Positions 60,681 to 64,000 of a stretch of 64,000 nucleotides of DNA are shown here, piece after piece. The notes below the pieces were generated by a model. It was given only the letters and a program-made list of their open reading frames with translations. It did not search any database and had not been told where the DNA came from. Numbering within the stretch: position 1 is the stretch's first letter; the number at the start of each line of letters is the position of its first letter. The DNA is from G965232465 sp965276005 (lineage in GTDB: Bacteria; Pseudomonadota; Alphaproteobacteria; JAQWUY01), in assembly GCA_965276005.1 (NCBI GenBank), contig OZ254962.1, positions 2,418,001 through 2,482,000 of the forward strand, in the 5' to 3' direction. Both the position numbers and the translations under genes were made by a program.

Positions 60681-63416
60681 ATGTTAAAAATTATGTCCAT
60701 ACCCAAAATTATAACCATAGGTTTTATAACCATGTTTCTGGTCGCCTGTGCAGACGGGGGCGGCGGGGCATCGCCAGCCACCAATAGTGAATCCAATAGG
60801 GAGGCTGGTGGCGGAAACTCCGGCGGTGGCAACACGGATGGCGATAATGGCGGCAACAATGGCGGCAATAACGGTGGAAATAATGGCGGCAACAATGGTG
60901 GCAATAATGGCGGCAATAATGGCGGCAACAATGGCGGCAATAATGGCGGCAACAATGGCGGCAATAACGGTGGCAATAATGGCGGCGGCGGAGATTCTGA
61001 TGATGACGGCGACTCTGACGGCGGCGAAAATACCGACAGCGGCGGCGGTTCTAGTAACGGTATTGTTTGTGCTAGCGATGGCGAAACCCGTACTTATCAA
61101 CCGCATCAAATTGCCTCAGGTGCCAATCTCGTAGCCTGTGATGGAACGGGGCAGAAAATCGCTATTCTGGAAGGCAAAAGCGTATACGCAAATAACAACG
61201 AATACCGCAACCGTATCGAATATGGATTATCGGTGCAAGGCGGCTCAGGAGAACACAAAGTTTCCGCTAATATCTCCCCCTCATCAAATAGTAATGATTT
61301 CGGCTCTGGTCATGCGGATATGGTAACCTCTATTGCCATTGGCAAGACATTCGGCATTGCCCGCCAAGCAAAAGTTGTCGATTATGATTACCAATTTGTG
61401 CGTAAGGACGGGGCGATTAACAACGACCACATCGAACTAGGCAGGATATATAGCGATGCAAAAACCCGTGCCGTAGTGGCTGTAAACAACAGCTGGGGGA
61501 CAATGCTACACGCAGAAGAAACCCGTGCCAAACACGGATACGATGACAATGCAATAAAACGCATCCAAGCCGCAACATCCGGATTGGGGGTGGATAAAGA
61601 AGGCGATGGTATAGAGGATAATAGAGTGCTCGCAATAATGCGTAATAAATGCTCCAAATATAAAAAATATATACAGCACGCCGAAAAGGGCTTACAGGTA
61701 TATACGATTGCCGACTCTAAGTATAGTCGCATATCGTTACAAGAATTACAATCGAACTATGATGCCAAGTGTAAGGGCGGGTATTCCCCATACGCCAGCC
61801 GCAGTGTATATGAAAAGTACATCGGGGCGGACTTTATCCAACAAATCGAAGCCGACAAAGACAACAACCGGGACGCCCCCATATGGGTATGGTCGGCAAG
61901 CAACTATAACGAAGAAAACGGGTCGTTACTGTCCACTTTGCCGGCACAAATTCGCAAGGCAGAAGACTATTGGCTATCTGTAGCTGCCACCGAATATACC
62001 GGCGAACAATACCGACATGCCAGCTATTCCTCAAAATGCGGACTGGCTAAGGCGTATTGTTTAACCGCTGTGTCAAACGGATCGAAATATGTTGATTATA
62101 GTGGAGGACAAGGAAATAACGGTGGCACCTCAGGGTCGGCACCGGTTGTAACGGCGGGGTTGGCAGTAATAAAACAGAAATTTCCAAAAAGAGATCGCCG
62201 CTGGGCAAGAAAACGCATGCTGGTAACCGCATCGCACACCACCGCCGATGGCAAAAAATTGCGAGACAAAGACGGTAACATCATCACCCCCGACGCAAAC
62301 GGATACTCAGATATATTCGGCAGGGGCATTATGCGTCTGGACTTGGCACTCAAACCCGTAGGAAAGAGCTCTTTATCCGTATCAGGAGCAAGCTTAGGCA
62401 AATCACAAAAGTACCTTGTACAAAACAGCATGGTAAAATCATCGCCCATATTTGGCGATGGCATCAAAAACGGATTGTCAACTATTACCGCCAAAAAATT
62501 CGACAGCATGGGGGCAGACTTCGACTACAACATGGGCGATAAAGTCTACACAACAGCAAACGCCACCGTATCGACATTTTTTAACTTCGATGGCAAAAAT
62601 GTATCCTATACCCCGACCGTTGCACCCATTGGCAACAGCAACCTAGCATTTGTCGATACAAAACCCCATCGCTTTAAAAACTTCACCTACACAGAACAAA
62701 CCATGCCGTTTATGCCACAAGTGCAAAATCGCAAATCTGAGCCGTTGTACATGTCATACGCATACGGGGAAGACAAAGCCATAAACATAAGTATACCCAA
62801 TCGCACAGATGGCAAACAAAGCGACTCCCTATCGTTACAGTTTGTATATGGCAAAATGTCCCCAAGCCGCACATATGGCACTGCACACAGTGTCGGACTG
62901 CACACCGAACAAGGCACGGTTTTAGGCAGTACTTTTCAAGGGGCGTATGGCGGTATAGGTCGCACCAACACCGCTTATGTAACCCGCACCACCCACCGTC
63001 AATGGGGCGATTGGAATGTCCGTTACAATTCTGTATTCGGGGCAACCACCAGCAACGGTGTTGGCGGCCGTAGCATACAAAACATATCCGGGCTGCTGTC
63101 CAGCAGCTTTAGTATGATTGCCGAAAAACAATACAATACGGGACAACTAGGTTTTGCCCTGTATCAACCGTTACGGGTCGAGCAAGGCAGTATGGATGTG
63201 TCGTTCGTGTCTGATATTGACACCAACATGCAGCTATCATACGACACCAAAGCGGTAAACATCACCCCTAGTGGCAGACAGCTATCGTTTGAGGCGTACT
63301 ATGATTTTGCCGATAGTCCATTTACCATAAAAATCCACTCTAGCAAAGACAAACACCACATCAAAGGCAATGACGATACCACCGTGTTACTGCGGTATTT
63401 CAAGGCTTTTAAATAA
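60681..63416 (+). CDS. Subtilisin-like (S8) surface lipoprotein, copy 2, 11 GGNN repeats
   Basis: 911 residues from the ATG at 60681 (AAAGGA upstream). Lipobox FLVAC, 11 GGNN units, then the same S8 layout: GQKIAILEG at the Asp position, GHADMVTSI, AVNNSWGT, VWSASNYNEENG and GGTSGSAPVVTAGLAV. The protease part differs from copy 1 around the substrate-side loops, whereas from about the Ser region to the C-terminus the two proteins are almost identical, suggesting gene conversion. Follows copy 1 by 13 bp and is followed by copy 3 at the same spacing. Confidence 0.85.
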   Translation: MLKIMSIPKIITIGFITMFLVACADGGGGASPATNSESNREAGGGNSGGGNTDGDNGGNNGGNNGGNNGGNNGGNNGGNNGGNNGGNNGGNNGGNNGGNNGGGGDSDDDGDSDGGENTDSGGGSSNGIVCASDGETRTYQPHQIASGANLVACDGTGQKIAILEGKSVYANNNEYRNRIEYGLSVQGGSGEHKVSANISPSSNSNDFGSGHADMVTSIAIGKTFGIARQAKVVDYDYQFVRKDGAINNDHIELGRIYSDAKTRAVVAVNNSWGTMLHAEETRAKHGYDDNAIKRIQAATSGLGVDKEGDGIEDNRVLAIMRNKCSKYKKYIQHAEKGLQVYTIADSKYSRISLQELQSNYDAKCKGGYSPYASRSVYEKYIGADFIQQIEADKDNNRDAPIWVWSASNYNEENGSLLSTLPAQIRKAEDYWLSVAATEYTGEQYRHASYSSKCGLAKAYCLTAVSNGSKYVDYSGGQGNNGGTSGSAPVVTAGLAVIKQKFPKRDRRWARKRMLVTASHTTADGKKLRDKDGNIITPDANGYSDIFGRGIMRLDLALKPVGKSSLSVSGASLGKSQKYLVQNSMVKSSPIFGDGIKNGLSTITAKKFDSMGADFDYNMGDKVYTTANATVSTFFNFDGKNVSYTPTVAPIGNSNLAFVDTKPHRFKNFTYTEQTMPFMPQVQNRKSEPLYMSYAYGEDKAINISIPNRTDGKQSDSLSLQFVYGKMSPSRTYGTAHSVGLHTEQGTVLGSTFQGAYGGIGRTNTAYVTRTTHRQWGDWNVRYNSVFGATTSNGVGGRSIQNISGLLSSSFSMIAEKQYNTGQLGFALYQPLRVEQGSMDVSFVSDIDTNMQLSYDTKAVNITPSGRQLSFEAYYDFADSPFTIKIHSSKDKHHIKGNDDTTVLLRYFKAFK
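60849..60980 (+). repeat. 11 x 12-bp GGNN-coding repeat
   Basis: Eleven in-frame GGNN units between the lipobox region and the S8 domain of copy 2. Confidence 0.95.
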
Positions 63417-63429
63417 AGGAGATAGAACA

Positions 63430-64000
63430 ATGTTGAAAATATCAAGAATTATAACTATAAGCTTTATGGCTATATTGTTAGTCGCCTGTGCAGACGGTGG
63501 CGGTGGGGCATCGCCAACAACCAACAGCGAATCCAATGGAAATGGCGGCGGCAGCTCCAACGGGGGCGGAAACTCCGGCGATGGCAACACGGACGACGAC
63601 AATAACGGCGGCAACAATGGCGGCAACAACGGCGGCAATAATGGCGGCAATAATGGCGGCAATAACGGTGGCAACAACGGTGGTAATAACGGTGGCAACA
63701 ACGGTGGTAATAACGGTGGCAACAATGGCGGTAACAACGGTGGCAACAATGGCGGCGACGAAGATTCTGATAATGACGGCGATTCCGATAATGATGGCAA
63801 CGCTGGCGGCGGTAACCCTGATAGCGGTGTTGTTTGTGCTAGCGATGGGGAATCCCGTACTTATTACGCCCATCAAAAGGCATCGGGTGTCGACCTTATA
63901 TCTTCTTGTGATGGGGCGGGACAAAAGATTGCTATTCTAGAAGGCGGGGCGTTGAGAAACACCGAAACAGAATATAAAGACAGAATCGAACTGGGCATAA
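63430..64000 (+). CDS. Subtilisin-like (S8) surface lipoprotein, copy 3, 12 GGNN repeats (3' end outside window)
   Basis: 190 codons visible from the ATG at 63430, with AAGGAGA upstream and 13 bp after copy 2. Lipobox LLVAC, 12 GGNN units, a DEDSDNDGDSDNDG acidic tract shared with copy 1, then ASDGESRTYYAHQKASG and GQKIAILEGGAL, again with Glu at the expected Asp position. The frame is still open at the window edge. Confidence 0.85.
   Translation, partial: MLKISRIITISFMAILLVACADGGGGASPTTNSESNGNGGGSSNGGGNSGDGNTDDDNNGGNNGGNNGGNNGGNNGGNNGGNNGGNNGGNNGGNNGGNNGGNNGGNNGGDEDSDNDGDSDNDGNAGGGNPDSGVVCASDGESRTYYAHQKASGVDLISSCDGAGQKIAILEGGALRNTETEYKDRIELGI
63607..63750 (+). repeat. 12 x 12-bp GGNN-coding repeat
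   Basis: Twelve in-frame GGNN units in copy 3. Confidence 0.95.

Overview
The window looks like an alphaproteobacterial chromosome segment of moderate G+C. Support comes from the plant/alpha-type glutamate-cysteine ligase, FtsZ with a long acidic linker, ZapE, an alpha-type RpoH promoter in front of clpB, a ribbon-helix-helix protein of the alphaproteobacterial type, and the gene run accA-xerD-(large exported protein)-aroK-aroB-CNNM/CBS, which is an alphaproteobacterial neighbourhood. A complete Na+-pumping nqrABCDEF operon and many exported proteins suggest a marine or host-associated lifestyle. I cannot assign a genus.

Layout. 1-1520: C-terminal part of a very large adhesin (FG-GAP-like and haemagglutinin-like segments). 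1521-2830: a decayed, gene-poor stretch with small broken ORFs and hairpins. 2834-14008: housekeeping genes: gshA, a histone H1-like protein with a C-terminal membrane helix, thrC, a methyltransferase, a LysE exporter, ftsZ, an S66 peptidase with an extra N-terminal half, RNase P RNA (rnpB) and clpB. 14066-20774 (minus strand): a seven-gene catabolic operon with a cytosolic solute-binding-like protein, two CaiB/BaiF CoA-transferases, a MaoC hydratase, an FAH-family enzyme, a VOC protein and an MDR dehydrogenase. 20868-21407: truncated IS1595/IS1016-type element. 21447-26125: BmpA-type nucleoside-like ABC importer, followed by an SGNH hydrolase and tRNA-Leu(CAA). 27260-35960: zapE, accA, xerD, a 791-aa exported protein, a 40-aa membrane protein, aroK, aroB and a CNNM/CBS transporter.

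36005-46083 is the accessory-looking part: metY, an Lrp regulator, an exported cyclase-family hydrolase, a mosaic fossil of the Lrp and racemase genes, an Asp/Glu racemase, then two adjacent secreted proteins: a pepsin-like aspartic protease and a tandem avidin-like protein. Remnants and terminators flank this pair. A TSUP permease, an exported ankyrin-repeat protein with an HExxH zincin domain and an RHH regulator follow.

46390-57326: a polyol dehydrogenase, an orphan DNA methyltransferase, the nqr operon, a YbgC-like thioesterase, a hairpin-rich tandem repeat and a tryptophan-2-monooxygenase-like oxidase. 57776-64000: three tandem paralogous subtilisin-like lipoproteins with GGNN-repeat stalks of 25, 11 and 12 units; the third runs off the window.

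The most unusual content is the pepsin-like/avidin-like secreted pair, the triplicated S8 lipoproteins in which the catalytic Asp position appears to be Glu, and the ankyrin-zincin exoprotein. Functions are inferred from motifs read by eye; no database search was run.
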